Part shown: positions 10,914 to 19,260 of the stretch, in pieces
Layout: every line of letters starts with the position of its first letter
Position numbering within the stretch: position 1 is the first letter of the stretch
Assembly (NCBI RefSeq): GCF_000330885.1
Contig: NC_020059.1
Span: 1 to 64,000, forward strand
From: Rhizobium tropici CIAT 899
GTDB taxonomy: Bacteria; Pseudomonadota; Alphaproteobacteria; Rhizobiales; Rhizobiaceae
Direction: 5' to 3'
Length of the DNA stretch: 64,000 nucleotides
The notes under the pieces: model-generated
Databases searched by the model: none
Told to the model about the DNA's origin: nothing
Seen by the model: only the letters and a program-made list of their open reading frames with translations
Made by a program: the position numbers and the translations under genes

Positions 10914-11513
10914 TTACTTGGCGATGAAGGTGCCGTTGAAGGCCAGTCCCGAAAGCGGATTGCGCTGGCTCGGCACTTCGCGCTCGCGCAGCTTTTCCGG
11001 AAGTTGATTCTTGTCGCCGATCTTGCCGATCGCAACGGCCGCCTCGACGCGAAAGCCATCCGGAATGCCGAGAACCTCATACGCCTTTTCGACGTGGAAG
11101 CCCGTCATGCCATGAGCTTCATAGCCGGCTAAATGTGCCTGGATGGCCAGGAAGCCCCAGGCCGCGCCAGCATCGAAGGAGTGGCTGTAGCTGGGCTTCT
11201 GCTCGGCGGAGCCAAGCTCGCCGCTGTGCGTGCGGGAAATGACGAAAAGCAGCGCACCAGCGGATTTCACCCAGCCCTGATTGAAGTCGATCAGGACGCT
11301 CAAAAACCGGTCCCAATGTTCCGAGCCGCGCAGAGCATAGAGGAAACGCCAAGGCTGCAGGTTCGAGGCGGAGGGTGCCCAATGTGCCGCTTCCAGTATG
11401 GTCAGCAGGTCGGCTTCCGGCAGGGTCTCGTTGGAAAAGGCGCGCGGCGACCAGCGGTCGAGAAAGAGCTTGTCGATCGGATATTGGGATTCGCGGCTGT
11501 TGCTTGATGTCAT
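10914..11513 (-). CDS. nitroreductase family FMN oxidoreductase
   Basis: A 199-residue member of the NfsB/nitroreductase fold, which uses FMN and NAD(P)H to reduce nitro compounds, quinones or flavins. The FMN-binding start RWSPRAFSNETLPEADLLTILEAAHWAPSASNLQPWRFLY is typical, and WGFLAIQAHLAGYEAHGMTGF and VEAAVAIGKIGDK follow in place. The true substrate cannot be told from sequence. It starts at ATG 11513, is convergent with gyrB across a shared terminator, and lies 79 bases downstream of the DUF2218 gene on the same strand. Confidence 0.85.
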   Translation of the reverse strand: MTSSNSRESQYPIDKLFLDRWSPRAFSNETLPEADLLTILEAAHWAPSASNLQPWRFLYALRGSEHWDRFLSVLIDFNQGWVKSAGALLFVISRTHSGELGSAEQKPSYSHSFDAGAAWGFLAIQAHLAGYEAHGMTGFHVEKAYEVLGIPDGFRVEAAVAIGKIGDKNQLPEKLREREVPSQRNPLSGLAFNGTFIAK

Positions 11514-11592
11514 GAGGGCTTCTTCCTTAGAGAGCGTCTGCCGCGGGCGATCGAAACTGGCCGTTGGCTGGTTATAAATAGTCGATGGAAAC

Positions 11593-11883
11593 TTAAACTC
11601 GGGCAGTCCAGCTCACGTCGAGCTCCTCGCGGAAGGCGAAGCGCTTGAGGTGGTCGACAACGACGTTCTGCATGCGCTCGAGGTCTTCGGGCTTCTCGAC
11701 CGTCAGCGTCATGACGAGGTTGCCGGGCTCGGCCGCCAGACCGAGGAAGTTTTCCGCGCTGAATGGCACCCTGCCGGCAGTCGCATCGAATTCCACGCTG
11801 AAGCGATGGCTCCAATGTTTGCAGAGCTGCTGGAGGTAGCGGCTGGCATGGTCGGTCCTGACGTTGGAAACGGATGTCGCCAT
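11593..11883 (-). CDS. DUF2218 family protein
   Basis: A 96-residue protein matching the DUF2218 family, whose members are small single-domain proteins often found near siderophore or metal-related genes in other bacteria. Visible landmarks are RYLQQLCKHWSHRF with His and Cys residues near the start, a beta-rich middle (GNLVMTLTVEKPEDLERMQNVV) and DHLKRFAFREELDVSW at the end. Starts at ATG 11883. No function is known, and no metal site is shown. Confidence 0.75.
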   Translation of the reverse strand: MATSVSNVRTDHASRYLQQLCKHWSHRFSVEFDATAGRVPFSAENFLGLAAEPGNLVMTLTVEKPEDLERMQNVVVDHLKRFAFREELDVSWTARV

Positions 11884-12044
11884 GAGATTTCTCCGATAAA
11901 GCTGATCGCAAACGCGTCATTTGATACATAGAGACATCCGCATTCGCCAGGTAGACAGTCTGTTTCAAGTTTGCGTTATTCCAGTGAAATTCTGTTCCGC
12001 TATGCTGAGCGCCGATAGGAACGCGTGCGAGCGGAGACAAAGCC

Positions 12045-12998
12045 TTGCTGGTAAATGGAAAATGGACTGAGGATTGGCAGCCGGTCCAGGCCAAGGATGA
12101 AAAAGGCGGTTTCGTTCGCCAGGTTTCGAGCTTCCGCAACTGGGTCACGCCCGATGGCCGTGCAGGACCGACGGGTGACGGCGGTTTCAAGGCGGAAGCC
12201 GGCCGCTATCATCTTTACGTCGCCCTGATCTGCCCCTGGGCTTCACGTACCCTGATTGGCCGCAAGCTGAAGGGTCTGGAAGACGCCATTTCCGTCTCCA
12301 TCGTCGAACCCGTGTTGTCCAAGCAGGGCTGGCGATTTGGCGACTATCCCGGTGCGACGAACGATCCGATCAACGGCGCTGCCTACATGCACGAGATTTA
12401 CACCAGGGCCGATCCTATCTTCACCGGACGCGCAACCGTGCCTGTTCTTTGGGACAAGCTGAAAGGCACGATCGTCAACAACGAATCCTCCGATATCCTG
12501 CGCATGCTGAATGACGGCTTCGGCGATCTTGCCCGCAATGACATCGATCTCTATCCGGCCGGCAAGCGGGATGAAATCGACAGTTTCAATACCCGGATCT
12601 ATCCCGCTCTCAACAATGGCGTCTATCGCACGGGCTTCGCCACGACGCAGATCGCCTATGAAGAAGCCTTCAGCGAGGTCTTCGATTGCCTCGATCAGGT
12701 CGAGACCGAGCTGGAGGGCAGGGACTTTCTTTTCGCCGATCATCCCACGGAAAGCGATATCAGGCTGTTCGTCACCCTCGTCCGCTTCGACGTCGCCTAT
12801 CACGGCCTGTTCAAATGCAATCTCCGCCGGCTGTCGGATTATGCCAATCTCCAGTCCTTCTGCCGCCGGATGTTCGATTGGCCCGGTGTTGCCGAAACCG
12901 TTGACTTCGATCATATCAAGCGCGGCTACTACTCGATTTCGACGCTCAATCCCACCGGCATCGTGCCGCTTGGGCCGGCGCTCGACGAGCTGTTCTGA
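12045..12998 (+). CDS. glutathionyl-hydroquinone reductase-like glutathione transferase (Xi class)
   Basis: A 317-residue glutathione transferase of the YqjG/PcpF/Ecm4 (Xi) class, which removes glutathione from glutathionyl-hydroquinones using a catalytic cysteine. The signature FVRQVSSFRNWV, then YHLYVALICPWASRTLI with the catalytic CPWA cysteine, and a long alpha-helical C-terminal domain (NNGVYRTGFATTQIAYEEAF, LFVTLVRFDVAYHGLFKCNLR) are all present. The TTG start at 12045 is chosen because a GGAG motif lies 8 bases upstream; no ATG gives the family N-terminus. It is divergent from DUF2218. Confidence 0.88.
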   Translation: MLVNGKWTEDWQPVQAKDEKGGFVRQVSSFRNWVTPDGRAGPTGDGGFKAEAGRYHLYVALICPWASRTLIGRKLKGLEDAISVSIVEPVLSKQGWRFGDYPGATNDPINGAAYMHEIYTRADPIFTGRATVPVLWDKLKGTIVNNESSDILRMLNDGFGDLARNDIDLYPAGKRDEIDSFNTRIYPALNNGVYRTGFATTQIAYEEAFSEVFDCLDQVETELEGRDFLFADHPTESDIRLFVTLVRFDVAYHGLFKCNLRRLSDYANLQSFCRRMFDWPGVAETVDFDHIKRGYYSISTLNPTGIVPLGPALDELF

Positions 12999-13074
12999 TA
13001 CTCGACCGCCTTCAAAAACCGGTCTAAGGTCCGCCGCATTCGACAGAACAGGCGATGGATCAGGGAGGACCGTC

Positions 13075-14493
13075 ATGAACTGGAAGGAGTTCCGGCAGTG
13101 GTCGGAGAAGGCGGCCAATTGGGGCGCGGATTATCGTGCGTCGCTTCGCGACAGGCCGGTCCGGCCGAAGATGGCGCCGGGCGAGATTGCGGCTCATATC
13201 GCCGATTCTCCACCGGAAACGGGCGAAACCATGGAGGATATCTTCAAAGATTTTGAGGATATCCTGGTGCCCGGCATGACGCATTGGCAGCATCCGCGCT
13301 TTTTCGCCTATTTTCCTGCCAATGCCGCCCCCGTCTCGGTGGTTGCCGAATATCTGGTCAGCGCCATCGCCGCGCAATGTATGCTCTGGCAGACATCGCC
13401 CTCCGCGACCGAACTTGAAACGAAGGTCGTTGACTGGCTGCGCCAGGCGCTCGGCCTGCCTGAAACCTTCACCGGCGTCATCCAGGATTCCGCCTCGACC
13501 GCGACCCTTGCGGCTGTGCTGGTCATGCGCGAAAGAGCGCTGGACTGGCAGGGCAACAAAAGCGGGCTTGCGGCCAACAAGGCAGTGCGCATCTATTCGA
13601 CCGACCAGGTCCATACGTCCATCGATCGTGCCATCTGGATATCGGGCGTTGGCCAGGAAAATCTGGTGCGGATTCCCTCTGGCGGTCCCGACAAGGCCAT
13701 GGACCCGAAGGCGCTTGCCGAGGCGATCGAGCGTGATCGCGCTGCCGGTTTGCTGCCGGCCGGCGTCATCGCCTGCGTCGGTGGCACCAGCGTTGGCGCC
13801 TGCGATGATATCGCTGCCGTCGTTGAGGTCGCCCACGCGCATGGGCTCTATGTCCATGTCGATGCCGCCTGGGCGGGCTCGGCGATGATCTGCCCGGAAT
13901 TCCGCACTCTGTGGCAAGGCGTCGAACAGGCCGATTCCGTCGTCTTCAACCCGCATAAATGGCTCGGCGCGCAATTCGATTGCTCCGTCCAGTTCGTTCG
14001 TGAGCCGGAGACGCTGGTCCGCACGCTGGCGATCCAGCCTGAATATCTGCGCACGCACGGCCATGATGGCATCATCAATTACTCGGAATGGTCCGTGCCG
14101 CTTGGCCGCCGTTTCCGTGCGCTGAAACTCTGGTTTTTGTTGCGCTATCACGGCCTGGAAGGATTGCGGACGATGATCCGCAATCATGTCGCCTGGTCGC
14201 AGAATCTGGCGATGCGCCTAGCTGCAGAGCCGGATTTCGAAGTTGTCACCGAGCCGTTCCTGTCACTGTTCTCCTTCGATCATAAGGCGCCTGCGGGGGT
14301 CGATCAGGAACAGCATACGCAGCGACTGCTCAATGCCATCAACAATGACGGCCGCATCTATCTGACGCAGACCCGCGTCGGCGGCCGGCTGGTCATCCGC
14401 TTTCAGGCGGGTCAGTTCGAGGCGACGGCTGAGGACATCAATACGGCCTTTGACGCCATCGTCGAAATCGCCAGGTCATTATCCCCGAACTAG
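13075..14493 (+). CDS. group II PLP-dependent aromatic-L-amino-acid decarboxylase-like protein
   Basis: A 472-residue fold-type I PLP enzyme of the group II decarboxylase family (DOPA, tryptophan and related decarboxylases). The N-terminal flap MTHWQHPRFFAYFPANAAP, HVDAAWAGSA (Asp263 binds the pyridine nitrogen) and the PLP lysine in FNPHKWLG (Lys295) are all in place, as is SACLGAL-like substrate-loop sequence ATLAAVLVMRERA. The start ATG 13075 has GGGAGG 8 bases upstream; a longer frame upstream overlaps the GST gene and is rejected. Substrate is not determined. Confidence 0.85.
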   Translation: MNWKEFRQWSEKAANWGADYRASLRDRPVRPKMAPGEIAAHIADSPPETGETMEDIFKDFEDILVPGMTHWQHPRFFAYFPANAAPVSVVAEYLVSAIAAQCMLWQTSPSATELETKVVDWLRQALGLPETFTGVIQDSASTATLAAVLVMRERALDWQGNKSGLAANKAVRIYSTDQVHTSIDRAIWISGVGQENLVRIPSGGPDKAMDPKALAEAIERDRAAGLLPAGVIACVGGTSVGACDDIAAVVEVAHAHGLYVHVDAAWAGSAMICPEFRTLWQGVEQADSVVFNPHKWLGAQFDCSVQFVREPETLVRTLAIQPEYLRTHGHDGIINYSEWSVPLGRRFRALKLWFLLRYHGLEGLRTMIRNHVAWSQNLAMRLAAEPDFEVVTEPFLSLFSFDHKAPAGVDQEQHTQRLLNAINNDGRIYLTQTRVGGRLVIRFQAGQFEATAEDINTAFDAIVEIARSLSPN

Positions 14494-14625
14494 AAAAGCT
14501 GTTTTTCCAGCGCGGAGGGCCGAGCCATGCTAGGCTTTCGGAAATCGATTGATGACACTGGTGAATAATTCGTTCATATATGACGTCATCGATCTCGTCT
14601 TTGAAAATGCAGGGAAGGAAAATCC

Positions 14626-15468
14626 ATGAAACTGTTGCGTGTTGGCGAAGTCGGCAAGGAAAAGCCGGCGCTTCTGGATAGCGACGGCAAGATCCGCGAT
14701 CTCTCCGCCCATGTCGCCGATATCGGCGGCGAGGCGATTTCGCCGGCAGGTCTGGCAAAGATTGCGGCCCTCGATCCGAAGAGCCTGCCGGAGTTGCCGG
14801 AAGGCCGCCTCGGCGCCTGCGTCGCCGGCACCGGCAAGTTCATCTGCATCGGCCTGAACTTCTCCGACCATGCTGCCGAAACCGGCGCCACCGTACCGCC
14901 GGAGCCGATCATCTTCATGAAGGCAAGCTCTGCTATCGTCGGCCCGAACGACAATGTGCTGATCCCGCGCGGTTCTGAAAAGACCGACTGGGAAGTCGAG
15001 CTCGGTGTCGTCATCGGCAAGAAGGCGAAATATGTCAGCGAAGCCGATGCGCTTGATTATGTCGCCGGTTACTGCGTTTCCCACGATGTCTCCGAGCGTG
15101 CCTTCCAGACCGAGCGTTCGGGACAGTGGACCAAGGGCAAGTCCTGCGACACCTTCGGTCCGATCGGCCCCTGGCTCGTCACCAAGGATGAGATTGCCGA
15201 TCCGCAAAATCTCGGCATGTGGCTGAAAGTCAACGGCAAGATGATGCAGAATGGCTCGACCAGGACCATGGTCTATGGCGTCGCCTATCTCGTCTCCTAT
15301 CTCAGCCAATTCATGTCGCTGCACCCGGGCGACGTCATCTCCACCGGCACGCCTCCCGGCGTCGGCATGGGCATGAAGCCGCCGCAGTACCTGAGGCCGG
15401 GCGATGTCGTCGAGCTCGGCATGGAAGGCCTTGGCACCCAACGCCAGACCTTCCTCGCAGATGCCTGA
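14626..15468 (+). CDS. fumarylacetoacetate hydrolase family protein
   Basis: A 280-residue FAH-fold hydrolase. Members cleave or decarboxylate 2-oxo acids using a divalent metal; close relatives include fumarylpyruvate hydrolase, ureidoglycolate lyase and 2,4-diketo-3-deoxy-L-fuconate hydrolase. GLNFSDHAAETG, PIIFMKASSAI, the metal Glu pair in DWEVELGVVIGKK, SHDVSERAFQ, SCDTFGPIGPW and VISTGTPPGVGMGM are all present. It starts at ATG 14626 with a purine-rich upstream site (GGGAAGGAAAA). It is not in an obvious pathway operon, so the substrate is unknown. Confidence 0.85.
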   Translation: MKLLRVGEVGKEKPALLDSDGKIRDLSAHVADIGGEAISPAGLAKIAALDPKSLPELPEGRLGACVAGTGKFICIGLNFSDHAAETGATVPPEPIIFMKASSAIVGPNDNVLIPRGSEKTDWEVELGVVIGKKAKYVSEADALDYVAGYCVSHDVSERAFQTERSGQWTKGKSCDTFGPIGPWLVTKDEIADPQNLGMWLKVNGKMMQNGSTRTMVYGVAYLVSYLSQFMSLHPGDVISTGTPPGVGMGMKPPQYLRPGDVVELGMEGLGTQRQTFLADA

Positions 15469-15502
15469 GCTCAGGAACTTTAACCTTTCGAGATCATTCT
15501 TG

Positions 15503-15533
15503 ATGCCGGGGAAGCAATTCTCCGGCGTTTTTT
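15503..15533 (+). terminator. rho-independent terminator after the FAH gene
   Basis: A hairpin GCCGG(GG)... with TCTCCGGC closing it at 15519-15526, followed by a run of six Ts. Part of the stem is imperfect. Confidence 0.7.
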
Positions 15534-15559
15534 ATAGATAAGAACCAATTGTAGTTATG

Positions 15560-15573
15560 TTGCTCTGCAGCAA
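15560..15573. promoter_or_regulatory. 14-bp interrupted palindrome upstream of phaZ
   Basis: TTGCT and AGCAA flank CTGC (15560-15564 and 15569-15573), about 180 bases before phaZ. TGC/GCA-rich inverted repeats are typical of PHB-regulator (PhaR/AniA) sites in rhizobia, but the published spacing is not matched here. The 15469-15754 gap otherwise holds only the FAH terminator and a short CACGC/GCGTG hairpin. Confidence 0.3.
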
Positions 15574-15754
15574 AAACTGCTAGGTTGGATTATAGGAAGG
15601 ATGAGGATCGTGCCCGAGGAGCCATCATTATCCTGCTGCACCGCGCGACCGGAGGAGCGCCGCAGTGGAGGCAGCGACACGCAAAACGCGTGCGCTTCAA
15701 TGATTTAGGTGATTTGCGCGGCCCGGCGCCCGCATCACGAAAGGTAAAGCCCCC

Positions 15755-17032
15755 ATGTTTTATCAGTTTTATGAACTCAATCATGCCGCTCTCGCCCCTT
15801 TTCGCGCCGCGGCGGACATGATGCGCCTGGCCTATGCCAATCCCCTTAATCCCCTTTCGCATACGGTATTCGGCCGGACCTTGACGGCGAGCCTCGAGGT
15901 TTTCGAGCGCACCACCCGGCGCTATGGCAAGCCGGAATTCGGCCTGCCTGAAACCGAGATCGATGGCAAACGCGTCTCCGTGCACGAAAAGATCGTCTGG
16001 AAGAAGCCCTTCTGCAATCTCATCCATTTCGAGCGCAGCCTGCCCGCCGGCCATAGCGCCGATCCCCGCATCCTGATCGTCGCGCCGATGTCCGGCCACT
16101 ATGCGACGCTGCTGCGCGGCACCGTGGAAGCCCTGCTACCGGGCGCAGATGTCTACATCACCGACTGGATCGATGCCCGTATGGTGCCGATGACGGAAGG
16201 CACCTTCGATCTGGAGGATTATATCGATTATGTCATCGAGATGCTGCACCACCTCGGCCCGGATACGCATGTCGTCGCCGTCTGTCAGCCCTCGGTGCCG
16301 GTCTTGGCGGCGGCGGCCGTCATGGAGGCGGCGGGCGACCGCCTGGCGCCGTCGTCGATGACGCTGATGGGCGGCCCGATCGATACCCGCATCAATCCGA
16401 CTGCCGTCAACCAGCTTGCCAAGGAAAAGCCGCTGGAATGGTTTGCCGACAATGTCGTCATGAACGTGCCCTGGCCGCAGCCGGGCTTCATGCGGCCCGT
16501 CTATCCCGGCTTCCTGCAGCTTTCCGGTTTCATGTCGATGAACCTCGACCGCCATATGATCGCCCACAAGGACTTCTTCGTGCACCTCGTCAAGAATGAC
16601 GGCGAACCGGCCGAGAAGCACCGCGATTTCTACGACGAATATCTGGCTGTCATGGATCTGACGGCGGAATTCTATCTGCAGACGGTCGATCAGGTCTTCA
16701 TCAAACACGCGTTGCCCAAGGGCGAACTGATGCACCGCGGCGAACGTGTCGATACCTCCGCCATCCGCAACGTCGCGCTTCTGACCGTCGAAGGCGAAAA
16801 CGACGATATTTCCGGCGTCGGCCAGACGCATGCGGCACAGACCATATGCACCAATATCCCCGACCATATGCGCATGCACTATCTGCAGCCGGATGTCGGC
16901 CATTACGGCGTCTTTAACGGCTCGCGCTTCCGCCGCGAGATCGCGCCGCGCATCCTCACCTTCACCCGCGAGCATGCCCGTACCGGTCGGTCGGTTGTCA
17001 AGCGCGTCATCAAGGGCGGAAAGTCCGCCTGA
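15755..17032 (+). CDS. phaZ: intracellular polyhydroxyalkanoate (PHB) depolymerase
   Basis: A 425-residue intracellular PHB depolymerase, which breaks down stored polyhydroxybutyrate granules. It has an alpha/beta-hydrolase core with a Cys nucleophile in place of Ser: VVAVCQPSVPVL, Cys177. PMSGHYATLLRGT provides the oxyanion region, and LQPDVGHYGVFNGSRF near the C-terminus carries the catalytic His. Cysteine-type active sites are known for this granule-bound family. There is no signal peptide. It is monocistronic. Its start ATG 15755 is followed by FYQFYELNHA as in relatives. Confidence 0.92.
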   Translation: MFYQFYELNHAALAPFRAAADMMRLAYANPLNPLSHTVFGRTLTASLEVFERTTRRYGKPEFGLPETEIDGKRVSVHEKIVWKKPFCNLIHFERSLPAGHSADPRILIVAPMSGHYATLLRGTVEALLPGADVYITDWIDARMVPMTEGTFDLEDYIDYVIEMLHHLGPDTHVVAVCQPSVPVLAAAAVMEAAGDRLAPSSMTLMGGPIDTRINPTAVNQLAKEKPLEWFADNVVMNVPWPQPGFMRPVYPGFLQLSGFMSMNLDRHMIAHKDFFVHLVKNDGEPAEKHRDFYDEYLAVMDLTAEFYLQTVDQVFIKHALPKGELMHRGERVDTSAIRNVALLTVEGENDDISGVGQTHAAQTICTNIPDHMRMHYLQPDVGHYGVFNGSRFRREIAPRILTFTREHARTGRSVVKRVIKGGKSA

Positions 17033-17351
17033 GCGCAAGCAAAATCAACGGGATAGAGCGGTTCGGAGCTTGTTGAGGAGCCGAACCGTTCCCGCTGTGC
17101 AAACTATTAGCTTTTGTTGAATTATCCGGGCGGATTCAAGGACTTGTCCGATTCCACCTGGCGATCCCATTGAAGCCTCACGAAGAGGTTACCATCTCGA
17201 TTCCAGCGGTACCGCAGTGATCGGGCCGTTTACCGCGCCGCGCGTCCTTGGAACGCGCTGAGATGCAGGTAGAGCTTTAAAAACCGCGCAGAAGCCTGAC
17301 CATTGACCGGTATCGGTCGAGGGGCGATGCGCCGTGCGAGGATACCTGACA
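17033..17351. other. gap with an inverted repeat and a small GC hairpin, no gene seen
   Basis: About 320 bases without a supported gene. CGGTTCGG at 17059-17066 pairs with CCGAACCG at 17081-17088, but lacks a T-run. A GC-rich hairpin, GCGCGTCC then AACGCGC, lies around 17240-17258. A small RNA here is possible but not shown. Confidence 0.4.
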
Positions 17352-17789
17352 ATGAATCAATCTGCATTGCTTCGCCCGGATTGGACTCCGGCTACTATTG
17401 CCCTGATGGTGCTTGGCTTCGTGGTCTTCTGGCCGCTGGGCTTTGCCATGCTCGCCTATATTCTCTTTGGAGAACGTCTGCGGGAATTCAAACGGGATGT
17501 AAACGAAAGGACCGACGGCATGTTTGCTGGCTGCGGACGTCATCGCAATCGTCATCGCCACTCCTTCTCCACCGGCAACGTCGCCTTTGACGACTGGCGC
17601 AAGGCCGAACTTGAGCGCCTCGAAGAGGAGCGCCGCAAGCTGGACGAGATGCGCGCCGAGTTCGACACCTATGTCCGCGAGCTGCGCCGTGCCAAGGATC
17701 AGGATGAGTTCGACCGTTTCATGCGCGAGCGCAACAACGTCAAGCGCAATGACAATGGCGGCTCGCCGACCGAATTCCAGACGCCGTGA
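17352..17789 (+). CDS. DUF2852 membrane-anchored coiled-coil protein
   Basis: A 145-residue protein of the DUF2852 family. One membrane helix lies at about residues 16-38 (IALMVLGFVVFWPLGFAMLAYIL), followed by a basic, His-rich linker and a strongly charged helix from about 75 to 130 (WRKAELERLEEERRKLDEMR) that looks like a coiled coil. The start ATG 17352 follows GAGGATACCTGACA; upstream GTG starts would add residues with no family support. It ends at a hairpin terminator. Function is unknown; a small inner-membrane scaffold is a guess. Confidence 0.75.
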   Translation: MNQSALLRPDWTPATIALMVLGFVVFWPLGFAMLAYILFGERLREFKRDVNERTDGMFAGCGRHRNRHRHSFSTGNVAFDDWRKAELERLEEERRKLDEMRAEFDTYVRELRRAKDQDEFDRFMRERNNVKRNDNGGSPTEFQTP

Positions 17790-17811
17790 CGGCAGCTCCG
17801 TCACGAGGTCG

Positions 17812-17839
17812 AAACCGGCATCATCCGATGCCGGTTTTT
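17812..17839 (+). terminator. rho-independent terminator after the DUF2852 gene
   Basis: A perfect 11-bp stem, AAACCGGCATC (17812-17822) and GATGCCGGTTT (17827-17837), with a 4-base loop and a T-tract. Confidence 0.9.
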
Positions 17840-17878
17840 CTTTGCCAGAAACACTCGCGAATCATATAAAACTGCCTC

Positions 17879-18640
17879 ATGTTTCCGCTGCTTTCCAGAT
17901 CCCGCAAACCGCAAGCCAAGTTGGCCGCGCCGGAAACGCGCACGCTTGACGTCGCCGGCCGGCTGATGCCGCTGACGATCCGCCAGCACGAGCGCGCGAC
18001 GCGCATCACGCTCCGGATCGAGCCCGGCGGCAGGTCGCTGAAGATGACCATTCCACGTGGGTTGGCGGCACGCGAGGTCAATGCCTTCCTCGACCGGCAT
18101 CAGGGCTGGCTGCTGACGAAGCTCGCGAAATTCTCGGTCGACAGCAGCCTGCGCAGCGGTAGCGAAATCCTGCTGCGCGGCGTGCGCCATCGGATCGAGC
18201 ATACCGGCACCCTGCGCGGTCTCACCGAAGCCATTATCGTCGAGGGCGTTCCGGTGCTGCGTGTCAGCGGCCTGCCGGAACATGCCGGCCGCCGCATCGC
18301 CACCTTCCTCAAGAAGGAGGCGCGCGCCGATCTGGAAAAGCTTGTGGCTGTCCACGCCAAGGCCATTCGCGCCAGTGTCACGTCCATCACCATGAAGGAT
18401 ACCCGCAGCCGCTGGGGCTCCTGTTCCTCGCAAGGGAATCTAAGCTTCTCCTGGCGCATCGTCATGGCGCCGCCATTGGTCATCGATTACCTCGCCGCCC
18501 ATGAGGTCGCGCATTTGCGCGAAATGAACCACGGCCCGCGCTTCTGGGCGCTCTGCCGCAAGCTCTGCCCCGACATGGACGAGGCCAAGGCCTGGCTGAA
18601 GCGCCACGGCAGCCAGCTGCACGCGATCGATTTTGATTGA
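17879..18640 (+). CDS. YgjP-like (SprT/M48-type) metal-dependent hydrolase
   Basis: A 253-residue protein of the YgjP/DUF45 family, zinc metalloprotease-like proteins. The C-terminal part has the HEVAHLREMNHG motif (HExxH plus a third His) and TRSRWGSCSSQGNLSFSWRI, the hallmark of the family, which shares the M48/SprT fold. The N-terminal half is less conserved. Substrates of this family are not known. It begins at ATG 17879 shortly after the DUF2852 terminator, so it is likely transcribed from its own promoter. Confidence 0.85.
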   Translation: MFPLLSRSRKPQAKLAAPETRTLDVAGRLMPLTIRQHERATRITLRIEPGGRSLKMTIPRGLAAREVNAFLDRHQGWLLTKLAKFSVDSSLRSGSEILLRGVRHRIEHTGTLRGLTEAIIVEGVPVLRVSGLPEHAGRRIATFLKKEARADLEKLVAVHAKAIRASVTSITMKDTRSRWGSCSSQGNLSFSWRIVMAPPLVIDYLAAHEVAHLREMNHGPRFWALCRKLCPDMDEAKAWLKRHGSQLHAIDFD

Positions 18641-18739
18641 GCATGCTGTTCGGGTCGATTGAAGGCGCTCAAACCCGGCCGTGAGCCGATAGCGGCATGT
18701 TGCACGAGTAAATATCTCTGCTCCTCGCCCGGGAACGAT

Positions 18740-19171
18740 TCATTCCGGCCCCGCAATGCGGATCCGGCGCGTTCCGATGGGAGCCCCCGTCGCACGGTCA
18801 ATCGTGACGGCATCGATCTCCGATCCAGTTTCAGCGTCGAAGAAGCGGGTCACGCCGTCGCTTGGGCGATGCTTGCGCCCCCATGCCCCGATTGCAAACA
18901 GGACCGGCAGAAAATCCTGACCAGCCGCCGTCAGCACATATTCATCACGCGGAGGCCGCTCGGAGTAGCGGCGTTTCTCCAGCAGGCCGTCTTCCGTAAG
19001 TGCGGATAGCCGGGCGGTCAGCATCGTCGGCGCGATGCCGAGGCTCTTGCGAAACTCGTCAAAGCGGGTGAGCCCTGCATGGGCGTCCCGCATGATGAGC
19101 ATGCTCCACGCATCACCCACCAATGCGAGGCTGCGGGCGATCAGACATGGCTGGTTCGAAAGATTCTTCAT
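18740..19171 (-). CDS. HxlR-family transcriptional regulator
   Basis: A 143-residue HxlR/DUF24 winged-helix repressor. The opening CLIARSLALVGDAWSMLIMRDAHAGLTRFDEF and IAPTMLTARLSALTEDGLLEKRRYSERPPRDEYVLTAAG are typical. The conserved N-terminal Cys9 is the redox or electrophile sensor in some family members (YodB, HypR), so a sulfhydryl-stress role is plausible. It is divergent from an SDR/MDR pair with 89 bases between start codons, the usual layout for a regulator and its target. A repeat-rich operator lies in the gap. Confidence 0.9.
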   Translation of the reverse strand: MKNLSNQPCLIARSLALVGDAWSMLIMRDAHAGLTRFDEFRKSLGIAPTMLTARLSALTEDGLLEKRRYSERPPRDEYVLTAAGQDFLPVLFAIGAWGRKHRPSDGVTRFFDAETGSEIDAVTIDRATGAPIGTRRIRIAGPE

Positions 19172-19182
19172 GTCGATATCTT

Positions 19183-19216
19183 TTTGATAGTGACTTACTA
19201 CTGATTTGATAGTAAC
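19183..19216. promoter_or_regulatory. candidate HxlR operator (direct and inverted repeats)
   Basis: TTTGATAGTGAC (19183-19194) and TTTGATAGTAAC (19205-19216) are near-identical direct repeats 22 bases apart, which puts them on the same face of the helix. Between and across them TTACTA (19195-19200) and TAGTAA (19210-19215) form an inverted repeat, similar to TAC-spacer-GTA sites of HxlR-type regulators. It lies between the divergent starts. Confidence 0.6.
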
Positions 19217-19260
19217 AGAATGTTCATCGATGTTCCACGTGAAAATGAAAGCGAAGACCG

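Noticed and set aside
12511..13074. Upstream extension of the PLP decarboxylase frame
   Set aside because: It overlaps the glutathione transferase gene in another frame; the ATG at 13075 has a good ribosome site.
15585..15821. 78-residue frame before and into phaZ
   Set aside because: It overlaps the phaZ start and lacks conserved motifs.
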